Part shown: positions 22,505 through 31,206 of the stretch, in pieces
How positions within the stretch are numbered: position 1 is the first letter of the stretch
How the letters are laid out: each line of letters begins with the position of its first letter
From: HdN1 sp052035295
GTDB taxonomy: Bacteria > Pseudomonadota > Gammaproteobacteria > Pseudomonadales > Ketobacteraceae
Length of the DNA: 64,000 bases
Reading direction: 5' to 3'
NCBI GenBank assembly: GCA_052035295.1
Contig: JBPOHS010000005.1
Span: forward strand, 1 to 64,000
Notes under the pieces: generated by a model
The model's input: only the letters and a program-made list of their open reading frames with translations
Database searches by the model: none
What the model was told of the DNA's origin: nothing
Made by a program: the position numbers and the translations under genes

Positions 22505-22759
22505 AAAAATGCAGGTGAAATTGATGATCTGGATCATGGATCGATATTTGCGGTGTTTTTGCTCGTATTCAGCAATAAATGGCAGGATTCATGTGGACAC
22601 ATGGTCATGCATTTAAGGTGTTGGAAACCAAGGGGGAGTGGTTGGAGGAGGCGGGTAGGGGGCAGAAGGCGGGCTGCAAGAGATAAAGAATGAGCACAAG
22701 TGTGTTTTTTGGGCGGGCCTGTTACTCGTGATCTTGTACCAGTCGCCCGTGGCCTTGTA
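22505..22759. other. Intergenic region without a gene, partly G-rich
   Basis: No gene seen. The stretch 22632-22673 on the plus strand has G-tracts (GGGGG, GGG, GGGGG, GGG) and could form a quadruplex with one long loop. Confidence 0.4.
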
Positions 22760-23344
22760 TCAGATGAGGCGCGCGCTGGCCTTTGCCCCCGGAAAGCGCC
22801 GTTGCTCAACCCGGTAATACGCCTCGATCAGTTCCGGCTCCAGCCCCAACGCTGCGCGTGCCTCTGCCAGCGGCACATCCAGCAGCGGGGAAAAATCGGC
22901 CCGGTCCAGCGGCTGGCACTGGGAAATAGCCCCCAGTTTCACGGCATCCCGAAAGATCTCTTCATCCTCGTGATCAAAGCGATAGATGCGAGGGTACAAA
23001 TGGCGGGCAATCTTGCAGAAAAGGGTCTCCTCCACGGTGCTGACCACTCCGGTGCTGCCCATGGTGAATCCAATGACAAACGCTTCATCTTTCGGCAGCA
23101 GTCCACGTCCCAGCAGTAGGTGGATGCAGTCGTGCTGGCGCAGTTCCACCGAACCATGAAAGAGGGTGATCCCGGGAATCTTGTAGCGGGGGTTTTCGAT
23201 CAGGCGGATCAACAGGGGGATTTCATCGGCGCGGGCGGCGAGGGTGGCGAGATAGTCCAGACCCTGGCGCAGGGTGATGTCGCTGCGCGACCAGGGCACA
23301 TGCCAGTCCCGATACGATTTGACGGCAGGAAGACCCAACATCAT
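22760..23344 (-). CDS. COQ4-like protein
   Basis: 194 residues, soluble. The segment QHDCIHLLLGRGLLPKDEAF fits the HDxxH-x11-E metal motif of COQ4 proteins (H, D, H, then E after exactly 11 residues). COQ4 acts in ubiquinone biosynthesis in eukaryotes (known), binding zinc. Overall similarity beyond this motif cannot be judged here, and two adjacent ATGs are possible starts. The function is probably quinone- or lipid-related (inference), which would fit its position beside the lipid desaturase operon. Confidence 0.65.
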   Translation of the reverse strand: MMLGLPAVKSYRDWHVPWSRSDITLRQGLDYLATLAARADEIPLLIRLIENPRYKIPGITLFHGSVELRQHDCIHLLLGRGLLPKDEAFVIGFTMGSTGVVSTVEETLFCKIARHLYPRIYRFDHEDEEIFRDAVKLGAISQCQPLDRADFSPLLDVPLAEARAALGLEPELIEAYYRVEQRRFPGAKASARLI

Positions 23345-23497
23345 GACTCACTCCGCCGGCCTGCAGGGAAACAGGGGGAAGGCGCTTACACAGGCCGCAC
23401 GAGCACCTATGGAAAGTATAGTCGCGGCGCATGACCTTCACATGACGGCATAGCAGAGAGTTTGCAGGGTTCGACCATTGCCCGTACAGCGAGAATG

Positions 23498-23962
23498 CTA
23501 CTTGCGCAATACCCGTTGCTTCTCGCGCGCCCAGTCGCGGTTCTTCTCTGTTTCGCGCTTGTCGTGCAGCTGTTTGCCGGTGGCGAGGCCAATCAGGCAC
23601 TTGGCGCGGCCGCCCTTCCAGTACAGTGACAGCGGAACGCAGGTGAGGCCCTTCTTGGAAATGGCCCCAAACATCTTCGACAGTTCCCGTGTGTGCAGCA
23701 ACAGCTTGCGCTCACGGGTGGGGTTCGGTTGGACGTGGGTCGAGGCTGAAATCAGCGGGGTGATGTGCATGCCCCACAGGAAGGCTTCGCCGTTCTTCAT
23801 CAGCACATAGGCTTCATTGAAGCTGATCTTGCCGGCGCGCAGGCTCTTGACCTCCCAGCCTTCCAGCACCAGGCCGGCCTCAAAGGTTTCGCCAATATTA
23901 AACTCATGGCGCGCCTTCTTGTTTTGCGCGATGGTGTTGTTGCCTGAGTCAGACTTGGCCAT
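23498..23962 (-). CDS. smpB: SsrA-binding protein SmpB
   Basis: 154 residues. NKKARHEF, FEAGLVLEGWEVKSLRAGK and NPTRERKLLLH are SmpB hallmarks, and the basic tail with KRETEKNRDWAREK inserts into the ribosomal A/mRNA channel. It brings tmRNA to stalled ribosomes. ATG 23962 is used; an upstream in-frame TTG adds six residues without support. The ratA gene often found beside it is missing here. Confidence 0.97.
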   Translation of the reverse strand: MAKSDSGNNTIAQNKKARHEFNIGETFEAGLVLEGWEVKSLRAGKISFNEAYVLMKNGEAFLWGMHITPLISASTHVQPNPTRERKLLLHTRELSKMFGAISKKGLTCVPLSLYWKGGRAKCLIGLATGKQLHDKRETEKNRDWAREKQRVLRK

Positions 23963-24109
23963 GGGAACAGGTGCCTTCAACTAGCAAAGAGAGTCGGGAA
24001 TTATAGGGCCGTCGCCCCAAAGTGGAATACGCTGGCGGTGAATTCACTTGAGCTGGGGGGCAAAAAACCCGAATATTTCAAGGATACAGGCAGCAGATAG
24101 AGGTGTTCA

Positions 24110-24412
24110 GTGACAGATGAATTCATTCAGGTAGATGTGGCCTATGCCACGCCCGACAAGCAGCTGGTGATTCCCCTTAAGGTCAGGGCCGGAACCAGCC
24201 TCTACGACGCGGTGTTGCAATCCGGTATTGCGGCCAAGTTTCCTGGATTGGATCTCGAATCTGTCACGCTGGGGGTGTTTGGCAAGGCTGAACGCAGTCC
24301 ACGCGAGCGAATTCTGATCGACGGTGAGCGGGCTGAAATCTACCGCCCCCTCATTGCCGACCCCAAAGAGGTCCGCAAGAAACGGGCGGCCGCGAAAGGC
24401 GACGCCGAGTAA
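24110..24412 (+). CDS. rnfH: RnfH/RatB family protein (UPF0125)
   Basis: 100 residues, ubiquitin-like fold. VDVAYATPDKQLVIPLKV and VFGKAERSPRERILIDGERAEIYRPL are typical of the family. The start is GTG at 24110; an upstream AGAGG is near. The gene usually sits between ratA and bamE; here it is divergent from smpB and convergent with bamE. The exact function is unsettled. Confidence 0.92.
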   Translation: MTDEFIQVDVAYATPDKQLVIPLKVRAGTSLYDAVLQSGIAAKFPGLDLESVTLGVFGKAERSPRERILIDGERAEIYRPLIADPKEVRKKRAAAKGDAE

Positions 24413-24421
24413 ACGGGCGGG

Positions 24422-24859
24422 TTACTTGGCCGGAATAGCGTCTTCAGGTGCCGAGAAAATCTTGCGCTGTTTCTTGAGATCGGCTTCGGCATCCAGTTTC
24501 TGCTGCACCTTGTCGTTCAGGGCTTTCGAGTCGACGTAGTTTGATTTGTCGATCTTCACCAGCGTTCCCTTGTCGAAGTAGAGGGTCAGGTGATTCTTGA
24601 GCAAACGCCCCTTGCCGGTTTCCAGGTGATAGAAATAATCCTGGCGATCCGGGTGGAAAGGGTCCTTAACCATGGCGGAACCCATCAGGTACTCGACCTG
24701 GCGGGTGGTCATGCCGATTTTCAGTTTTTCCACGTTTTCGGCCGCGATGATGTTGCCCTGCGGAATGTCGATGCGAAACACGCCGGGGAAACGCAAAGAA
24801 GAACATGCCCCAGTGAAAGTCAGGGCAAAAATGAGTATCATTCTGGTCAGATTTCGCAT
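24422..24859 (-). CDS. bamE: Outer-membrane assembly lipoprotein BamE (SmpA/OmlA)
   Basis: 145 residues from ATG 24859. The signal peptide MRNLTRMILIFALTFTGA ends in a lipobox cysteine (GAC). The mature domain contains IAAENVEKLKIGMTTRQVEYLMG and the YFYHLETGKG strand pattern of the SmpA/OmlA fold. It is a subunit of the BAM complex in the outer membrane. An in-frame upstream extension overlaps the fur promoter region and is rejected. Divergent from fur. Confidence 0.95.
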   Translation of the reverse strand: MRNLTRMILIFALTFTGACSSLRFPGVFRIDIPQGNIIAAENVEKLKIGMTTRQVEYLMGSAMVKDPFHPDRQDYFYHLETGKGRLLKNHLTLYFDKGTLVKIDKSNYVDSKALNDKVQQKLDAEADLKKQRKIFSAPEDAIPAK

Positions 24860-24950
24860 CGTGGCGGCGATCCCTATTCGTGGCTGGCGAGCAATCATAC
24901 TTGAATGTGTCGGAGACTCAAGCCGGCACCCCAGTAGCGCTGAGGCACCT

Positions 24951-25361
24951 ATGACAACAGAAAACCAGGAATTACGCAAAGCCGGTCTCAAGGTGACGCT
25001 TCCGCGCATCAAAATTCTGCAACTGCTTGAATCGCATGACGCCTCTCGCCACCTGAGCGCTGAAGATGTTTACAAGACCCTGCTTGATGCCGGCGAAGAC
25101 GTTGGTTTGGCTACGGTCTACCGTGTGCTGACCCAGTTTGAGGCTGCCGGTCTGGTCGAGCGTCATAATTTCGATGGCGGCCACGCCGTGTTCGAACTGG
25201 CCAAGGGTGATCATCATGATCACATGGTACGTATCGATACGGGCGAGGTCATCGAGTTCATCGACGCCGAGATTGAAAAACGCCAGCGCGCCATTGCCGA
25301 GGAGCACGGTTACGAGTTGGTGGAGCATAGTCTTGTGCTGTATGTGCGCCCCAAAAAGTAA
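24951..25361 (+). CDS. fur: Ferric uptake regulator Fur
   Basis: 136 residues. The winged helix holds AGLKVTLPRIKILQLLE and the recognition helix DVGLATVYRVLTQFE. The regulatory metal site contains GDHHDHMV. The usual CxxC structural zinc pair of many Fur proteins is not present, as in some gammaproteobacterial members. It represses iron uptake genes when Fe(II) is bound. Divergent from bamE, as in Pseudomonas. Confidence 0.96.
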   Translation: MTTENQELRKAGLKVTLPRIKILQLLESHDASRHLSAEDVYKTLLDAGEDVGLATVYRVLTQFEAAGLVERHNFDGGHAVFELAKGDHHDHMVRIDTGEVIEFIDAEIEKRQRAIAEEHGYELVEHSLVLYVRPKK

Positions 25362-25376
25362 GCGACCGCCTTCCGG

Positions 25377-27050
25377 CTACCCCGCCTGACTTTCCAGAAT
25401 CAGCTCTTTTGCATGCGCCATGGTCTGGTCGGTGATCTTGACGCCACCCAGCATGCGCGCAATCTCACTGACTTTGTCATCGCCACCCAGCACGTCGATG
25501 CGCGTGTGCGTCGAGTCCTTGCGGGTGATCTTGTTGACGTGCAGGTGGTGGTGCCCTTGCGCAGCGACCTGTGGCAAATGGGTCACGCACAGCACCTGGT
25601 TCTTGTGGCCCAGGGAACGCAGCAGTTTGCCCACGACCTGTGCCACGCCTCCGCCGATGCCCACGTCCACTTCGTCAAAGATCAAGGTCGCCACCTGGCT
25701 GCGGGCCGCGCAGGCCACCTGAATGGCCAGGCTGATGCGCGAGAGTTCGCCGCCTGAAGCTACTTTGCCCAGCGCCTTCGCGGGCTGTCCGGGGTTGGTG
25801 CGTACCTCGAATTCCACGACCTCCAGCCCGTGGGCGTTGGCCTGTTGTTGTGAAAGATCGGTCAGGGTGACAAAGAATTCTGCGCCGGGCATGCCGAGCG
25901 GGCGAATCTGTTCGGTGATTTTCTTGGCGAGTTTCTGCCCGGCTTTCTTGCGTTCACCTGACAGTTTTTGCGCTGAATCGAAATAGTTGTTCCAGCCGGC
26001 CTTCGCCTCGGCTTCGAGGGCCTCGAGTCGTTCATCGCCGCCATCGATATCGGCCAGCGAGGCTTTCAGGCGGGCGTGCAGGTCGGCGAGCTCGGTCGGA
26101 TGAACCCGGTGCTTGCGTGCCAGTTGATAGGTCTGGGTCAGACGTTGGTCAATCTCTTCGTAGCGATCGGGGTCGATATCGAGACTCTGGGCGTAATGCT
26201 GGAGGTTGGTTGCGGTCTCCTGCAGCTGGATCTGCGCCTGTTCCAGCAGGTCGATGGTGTCCTGCAGCCCGGCATCCTGGCGTGCCATGTCCTGCAGGAT
26301 ATGCAGTACCGAGGCGACCTGATCGACCAGGTTGTCATCACCGTCGGAAAGCGCTTCCAGCGCCTGCTGGCCACGCTTCAGCAAACCTTCGACGTTGCTC
26401 AGTTTCTTGTGATCGCGTTCCAGGCTTTCCAGTTCGCCCGCCTGCGGGCTGAGGGCGTCCAGCTCGCGGATCTGGAATTGCAGCAGATCGGCTTTTTCCA
26501 TCAGGGCGGCGCGATTGTCGCGGAACTCGCGCCATTTGGCGTCTTTCTCCTGCCAGCTGCGGAAGGCTTTGGCGACTTCCTTCGCAAGCGGTTGCATGCC
26601 GGCGAACTCATCGAGCAGTTCGCGATGGGTATCCTTTTTCAGCAGGGTCTGGTGTTCATGCTGGCCGTGGATGGCGACGAGTGTCTCGCCAAGATCCTTG
26701 AGTTGTTGCAGCGTGACGGGGGTGCCATTGATGTAGCCGCGCGAGCGTCCATCCTGATTGATGACCCGGCGCAGCAGACACTCATCATCGGCATTGAGCT
26801 CGTGATCCTGCAGCCAGTGCTTGGCCGCCGGATTGGTCGAGACATCGAAACTGGCCAGAATGTCGGCCTTGTCGGCCCCCGCTCTGACCATGCCGCTGTC
26901 GGCGCGATCGCCCAGCACCAGCCCGAGCGCGTCGATCATGATGGACTTGCCCGCCCCGGTTTCGCCGGTAATCACGGAGAGTTGTTGCGGAATGTCGAGG
27001 TCGAGGGATTCCACGATGGCAAACTGGCTGATCTTGATATGCGTAAGCAT
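25377..27050 (-). CDS. recN: DNA repair ATPase RecN
   Basis: 557 residues. The N-terminal Walker A is TGETGAGKSIMID, a long coiled coil lies between about 150 and 370, and the C-terminal Walker B is LIFDEVDVGIGGG. It is an SMC-like protein in double-strand break repair. ATG 27050 begins MLTHIKISQFAIV, the usual start. No good LexA box is seen upstream. Convergent with fur, divergent from hrcA. Confidence 0.97.
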   Translation of the reverse strand: MLTHIKISQFAIVESLDLDIPQQLSVITGETGAGKSIMIDALGLVLGDRADSGMVRAGADKADILASFDVSTNPAAKHWLQDHELNADDECLLRRVINQDGRSRGYINGTPVTLQQLKDLGETLVAIHGQHEHQTLLKKDTHRELLDEFAGMQPLAKEVAKAFRSWQEKDAKWREFRDNRAALMEKADLLQFQIRELDALSPQAGELESLERDHKKLSNVEGLLKRGQQALEALSDGDDNLVDQVASVLHILQDMARQDAGLQDTIDLLEQAQIQLQETATNLQHYAQSLDIDPDRYEEIDQRLTQTYQLARKHRVHPTELADLHARLKASLADIDGGDERLEALEAEAKAGWNNYFDSAQKLSGERKKAGQKLAKKITEQIRPLGMPGAEFFVTLTDLSQQQANAHGLEVVEFEVRTNPGQPAKALGKVASGGELSRISLAIQVACAARSQVATLIFDEVDVGIGGGVAQVVGKLLRSLGHKNQVLCVTHLPQVAAQGHHHLHVNKITRKDSTHTRIDVLGGDDKVSEIARMLGGVKITDQTMAHAKELILESQAG

Positions 27051-27166
27051 GTGTATTTAAACAGGTGTTGTGAGGTTTGTCATAACATAGCAGAAAATCC
27101 CCCCCACACCACAAGTCGTGCAACCTGCTATGATGTCGGTGAATTTTTTGATCTGCATTCAAGCCC

Positions 27167-28201
27167 ATGCGCAAGTTCAGCAATCGATCTGCAGACATAC
27201 TCAAAACGCTGGTGGAGCGCTACATCCAGGACGGCCAGCCTGTCGGTTCCAAGGCGATCGTGCGGGAGCTGCCCTTTGCCGTGAGTTCGGCGACGGTGCG
27301 CAACATCATGGCCGACCTCGAAGAACAGGGGCTGATCAAGTCGCCGCATACCAGCGCGGGCCGCGTTCCTACGGCATTGGGGTATCGCATGTTTGTCGAT
27401 GGCCTGATCACCTATTCGCCCTTGGGCCCGGAGGATATCTCCCGCGTCAAACACGTACTGGATCCTGACAAAACCCCCAAGGAGCTGGTCGAAAGCGCGT
27501 CAAAAATGCTTTCAGAGCTGACCTCAATGGCTGGAATCGTGCTGGCGCCCAAGCAGGAGCGGGCCATTCTGCGCCAGGTCGAATTCCTGCCGCTGCAAGG
27601 CAACCGAGCCCTGGTTATCCTGGTCCTTAATGACAAAGAAGTGCAGAACCGCATCATACAGACAGCCCGACCTTTTACAGAAAGCGAGTTGCAGCAGGCT
27701 TCCCATTACATCAATCGTCGATATGCCGGTGTCGATCTGCAGATGGCGCGGGAACGCATCCTTTGCGATATGCGCGAAGACAAGTTCACGATGGACTCTC
27801 TCATGTCGGCTGCGCTCGAAGTTGCCGCCGATGCGCTCAATACGCCACCGCAAGCCGAGCAATGTGTCGTCAGCGGCGAAACCAATTTGTTGCCCATTGC
27901 CGATGAGCAAGGGGTGGATCGGCTGCGGGACCTGTTTGATGCCTTCCAGCAGAAAAAGGATCTGCTGAGCCTCATGGACAGCTGTCTGCGGGCTGACGGA
28001 GTGCAGATCTACATCGGGCAGGAGTCCGGCTTTCAAGTGCTGGACGACTGCAGTGTGGTGTCGGCGCCTTATGGGTCGGCGGGCGGGGTGGTCGGTGTGC
28101 TGGCGGTGATCGGTCCGACCCGGATGCCATACCAGAGGGTGGTGCCGATGGTCGATCTCACGGCAAAAATTCTCACCGCTGCCTTGAAGTCTGGCGAATA
28201 G
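27167..28201 (+). CDS. hrcA: Heat-inducible transcription repressor HrcA
   Basis: 344 residues. The N-terminal winged helix holds SVDxLxTL-type helices (ADILKTLVERYIQDGQPV, SSATVRNIMADLEEQG), followed by the GAF-like inserted domain and the C-terminal SLMDSCLR...GVQIYIGQESG. HrcA binds CIRCE elements before chaperone genes (known). No CIRCE sequence (TTAGCACTC/GAGTGCTAA) is seen anywhere near grpE, dnaK or dnaJ, so its target is probably elsewhere (groESL). Confidence 0.96.
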   Translation: MRKFSNRSADILKTLVERYIQDGQPVGSKAIVRELPFAVSSATVRNIMADLEEQGLIKSPHTSAGRVPTALGYRMFVDGLITYSPLGPEDISRVKHVLDPDKTPKELVESASKMLSELTSMAGIVLAPKQERAILRQVEFLPLQGNRALVILVLNDKEVQNRIIQTARPFTESELQQASHYINRRYAGVDLQMARERILCDMREDKFTMDSLMSAALEVAADALNTPPQAEQCVVSGETNLLPIADEQGVDRLRDLFDAFQQKKDLLSLMDSCLRADGVQIYIGQESGFQVLDDCSVVSAPYGSAGGVVGVLAVIGPTRMPYQRVVPMVDLTAKILTAALKSGE

Positions 28202-28362
28202 CCCCCATACCAAGCCCCCAAGACACTTCCGGGTTTGCATATTCCCGCAGACCGTCGTCGCGCTTTGCCGGGTGCACGGCCATGGCCGGTGCCTCGCCGC
28301 GGGACGTCGCGAGAAAGCAGCATTCCCTTTGAATTTGAAGAGTGGTTTCGAGTCGTCACCAT

Positions 28363-28407
28363 TTTTGATTAGACACCTTTTGATTAGTCGCCTTTTGAAT
28401 AGACACC
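28363..28407 (+). repeat. Three tandem 15-bp repeats in the grpE leader
   Basis: Consecutive units TTTTGATTAGACACC, TTTTGATTAGTCGCC and TTTTGAATAGACACC end two bases before the GGAG ribosome site of grpE. Confidence 0.9.
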
Positions 28408-28419
28408 CTGGAGTTGATG

Positions 28420-28959
28420 ATGTCCGAGCAGGAAAACGAAGCACAGGTTGCCCCGGAGCAGACAGAAGCCGCGCCGCAACCTGAAGTTAGCATTGAAAGT
28501 CTGGTGGCCGAACTGGAGCAAGCACGCACGCGTGCTGCCGAGCTGCAGGATCAGGCCTTGCGCGTGTCTGCCGAAATGCAGAACGTGCGTCGTCGCGCCG
28601 AGCGTGACGTCGAGAACGCACACAAGTACGCCCTTGAGAAATTCAGCACCGATCTGCTGCCTGTGGTCGACAGTCTTGAGCGTGGCCTGCAGGCCGCCGG
28701 CTCTGATGAAAGCACCCAGGGCGTGCGTGAAGGGGTTGAGTTGACCCTGCGCATCCTGACGGACGTGCTGCGCAAATACGGCGTCGAGTCCGTCGAGTCG
28801 GTCGGGCAGCCGTTCAATCCGCAGATGCATGAGGCCATGTCGATGGTGCCCAGTCCCGATCATGCGCCGAACACGGTCATGGCGGTTCTGCAGAAGGGCT
28901 ACACCCTCAATGGCCGCCTGGTACGTCCTGCCATGGTGGTAGTGGCAGCCGCATCATGA
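28420..28959 (+). CDS. grpE: Nucleotide exchange factor GrpE
   Basis: 179 residues. An acidic N-terminus is followed by the long helix (AELQDQALRVSAEMQNVRRR), and the C-terminal beta domain carries VGQPFNPQMHEAMS and GYTLNGRLVRPAMVVV. It releases ADP from DnaK. Among three adjacent start codons, ATG 28420 has the best spacing (six bases) to GGAG. Confidence 0.97.
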   Translation: MSEQENEAQVAPEQTEAAPQPEVSIESLVAELEQARTRAAELQDQALRVSAEMQNVRRRAERDVENAHKYALEKFSTDLLPVVDSLERGLQAAGSDESTQGVREGVELTLRILTDVLRKYGVESVESVGQPFNPQMHEAMSMVPSPDHAPNTVMAVLQKGYTLNGRLVRPAMVVVAAAS

Positions 28960-28985
28960 GTTGTGTGGGTTTTGTCGGATCAGGC

Positions 28986-29014
28986 CTTGAAAAGGTTCCC
29001 GGCGGACCCATTTA
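28986..29014 (+). promoter_or_regulatory. Sigma-32 heat-shock promoter of dnaK
   Basis: CTTGAA (28986-28991), 15 bases, then CCCATTTA (29007-29014), close to the sigma-32 consensus CTTGAA-N13-17-CCCCATNT. It lies 27 bases after the grpE stop and gives dnaK its own heat-shock start with a leader of about 150 bases. Confidence 0.8.
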
Positions 29015-29104
29015 AGAGATCAAAGGGCGGCAACAACTGCCGTCACGCCCGAATGAGTCAGTCACCCAACCGGTTTTCACCCAAGGGGCGACTCCGGATG
29101 ATTG

Positions 29105-29152
29105 TGTATCAACAGACTTTTGTATCAACAGCTTTTTGTATTAACAGATTCG
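29105..29152 (+). repeat. Three tandem 16-bp repeats in the dnaK leader
   Basis: Units TGTATCAACAGACTTT, TGTATCAACAGCTTTT and TGTATTAACAGATTCG follow one another and end just before the ribosome site of dnaK. Confidence 0.9.
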
Positions 29153-29170
29153 TGATTGGAGCAAAACAGC

Positions 29171-31099
29171 ATGGGTAAAATCATTGGTATCGACTTGGGA
29201 ACGACCAACTCCTGCGTTGCCGTCATGGAAGGCGACAAGGTGCGCGTCATCGAGAACGCCGAGGGCGCTCGTACCACCCCTTCCATCGTTGCCTACAACG
29301 ATGATGGCGAAACCCTGATCGGCCAGCCAGCCAAACGTCAGGCCGTTACCAACCCGTTCAATACCTTGTTTGCCGTCAAACGTTTGATCGGCCGCAAGTT
29401 CACTGACAAAGAAGTCCAGAAAGACATCACCCGCGTACCGTTCAAGATCACCAATGCTGACAACGGTGACGCGTGGATTGATGTAAAAGGCAAGAAGCTG
29501 GCGCCGCCGCAGATTTCTGCCGAAGTTCTGAAAAAGATGAAAAAGACCGCGGAAGACTACCTCGGTGAAGAAGTCACCGAAGCCGTCATCACGGTGCCTG
29601 CCTACTTCAACGACAGTCAGCGTCAGGCGACCAAGGACGCCGGCCGTATCGCCGGACTTGAAGTCAAGCGCATCATCAACGAGCCTACCGCTGCCGCACT
29701 GGCCTACGGTATGGACAAAAAGCGTGGTGACTCGGTCATCGCGGTATACGACCTGGGTGGTGGTACCTTCGACGTTTCTGTCATCGAGATTGCTGAAGTC
29801 GACGGCGAGCACCAGTTCGAAGTACTGGCCACCAACGGTGACACGCACCTCGGTGGTGAAGACTTCGATCTGCGTCTGATCGAGTTTCTGGCAGCCGAAT
29901 TCAAGAAAGAGTCAGGCATTGATCTGCACAAGGATCCGCTGGCACTGCAACGCCTCAAGGAAGGCGCCGAGAAAGCCAAGATCGAGCTGTCTTCCAGCCA
30001 GCAAACCGAAGTCAATCTGCCCTACATTACGGCGGATGCGTCTGGTCCCAAGCATTTGAATATCCGAGTGACCCGCGCCAAGTTCGAGTCGCTGGTCGAA
30101 GAAATGATCGACAACTCGCTGAAGCCTTGCGCCCAGGCGCTGCAAGACGCCGGCCTGAAAGCGTCCGACATCCAGGAAGTCATTCTGGTTGGTGGTCAGA
30201 CCCGCATGCCGCTGGTGCAGCAGAAGGTCAAAGACTTCTTCGGTCGCGAGCCGCGCAAAGACGTCAACCCCGATGAAGCCGTAGCGGTTGGTGCTGCCAT
30301 TCAGGGCGCCGTTCTGGCCGGAACCGTAAAAGATGTACTGTTGCTCGACGTGAGCCCGCTTACCTTGGGCATTGAAACCCTGGGTGGCGTGATGACTCCG
30401 CTCATCGAGAAGAACACCACGATTCCGACCAAGAAATCGCAAGTGTTCTCGACCGCCGACGACAATCAGACTGCCGTGACCGTGCATGTCCTGCAGGGTG
30501 AGCGCAAGCAAGCCGCACAGAACAAGTCGCTGGGCCGTTTTGATCTGGCAGACATTCCGCCCGCACCGCGCGGTCTGCCGCAAATCGAGGTCACTTTCGA
30601 CATCGACGCCAACGGTATCCTGAACGTGTCGGCCAAAGACAAGGCGACTGGCAAGCAGCAGTCCATCGTAATCAAGGCTTCGTCTGGTTTGTCAGAGGCC
30701 GAAATCCAGAAGATGGTGCGCGATGCCGAAAGCCATGCCGAAGAAGACCGCAAGTTCGAAGAGCTGGTGCAGGCGCGTAACCAGGCCGATGGCTTGATAC
30801 ATGCTGCTCGCAAGAGCATCCAGGAAGCAGGCGACAAGGTGACTGCAGAAGAGAAAAACAGTATCGAAACCGCCATCGCCGATCTGGAAGCCGTGCTCAA
30901 GACCGACGACCAGGATGCCATCAAGGCACGCACTGATGCCCTGACCCAGGCGTCTGCCGGTCTGGCCCAAAAGTTGTACAGTGAGCAGCAAGCAGGTGCC
31001 GGTGCTGCCGGTGCAGGCCCACAAGCGCACGATGCCGGTGCCAAGCGTGCTGATGACGCGGTAGATGCGGAATTCGAAGAAGTCGACGACCGCAAATAA
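29171..31099 (+). CDS. dnaK: Chaperone DnaK (Hsp70)
   Basis: 642 residues. The nucleotide-binding domain opens with IGIDLGTTNSCVAV and has the DLGGGTFDVS phosphate loop; the substrate-binding domain follows and the tail ends EEVDDRK. ATG 29171 is preceded by GGAG ten bases away; a more upstream TTG is not family-like. It works with DnaJ and GrpE. Confidence 0.99.
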   Translation: MGKIIGIDLGTTNSCVAVMEGDKVRVIENAEGARTTPSIVAYNDDGETLIGQPAKRQAVTNPFNTLFAVKRLIGRKFTDKEVQKDITRVPFKITNADNGDAWIDVKGKKLAPPQISAEVLKKMKKTAEDYLGEEVTEAVITVPAYFNDSQRQATKDAGRIAGLEVKRIINEPTAAALAYGMDKKRGDSVIAVYDLGGGTFDVSVIEIAEVDGEHQFEVLATNGDTHLGGEDFDLRLIEFLAAEFKKESGIDLHKDPLALQRLKEGAEKAKIELSSSQQTEVNLPYITADASGPKHLNIRVTRAKFESLVEEMIDNSLKPCAQALQDAGLKASDIQEVILVGGQTRMPLVQQKVKDFFGREPRKDVNPDEAVAVGAAIQGAVLAGTVKDVLLLDVSPLTLGIETLGGVMTPLIEKNTTIPTKKSQVFSTADDNQTAVTVHVLQGERKQAAQNKSLGRFDLADIPPAPRGLPQIEVTFDIDANGILNVSAKDKATGKQQSIVIKASSGLSEAEIQKMVRDAESHAEEDRKFEELVQARNQADGLIHAARKSIQEAGDKVTAEEKNSIETAIADLEAVLKTDDQDAIKARTDALTQASAGLAQKLYSEQQAGAGAAGAGPQAHDAGAKRADDAVDAEFEEVDDRK

Positions 31100-31146
31100 T
31101 CTCTCCGCCAAACAGGCGCATGAGAAGATAGTTTGTTCACAACATT

Positions 31147-31175
31147 GCGCGGGGGGAGTATCCTCCCGCGTTTCT
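31147..31175 (+). terminator. Intercistronic hairpin between dnaK and dnaJ
   Basis: Inverted repeat GCGGGGGGAG / CTCCCGC around TATC-type loop, followed by TTTCTGTTTCT. It is probably a partial terminator or an mRNA-stabilising hairpin that lowers dnaJ relative to dnaK. Confidence 0.55.
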
Positions 31176-31206
31176 GTTTCTGGCCCGAAAGATTGATGAG
31201 TACCCC

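Noticed and set aside
27051..27166. LexA box before recN
   Set aside because: The best candidate, TGTATTTAAACAG, has the wrong spacing between CTGT- and ACAG-like halves and lacks the initial C.
28202..28419. Sigma-32 promoter or CIRCE before grpE
   Set aside because: TTTGAA and CCATTTT are present but 19 bases apart, too far; no CIRCE dyad.
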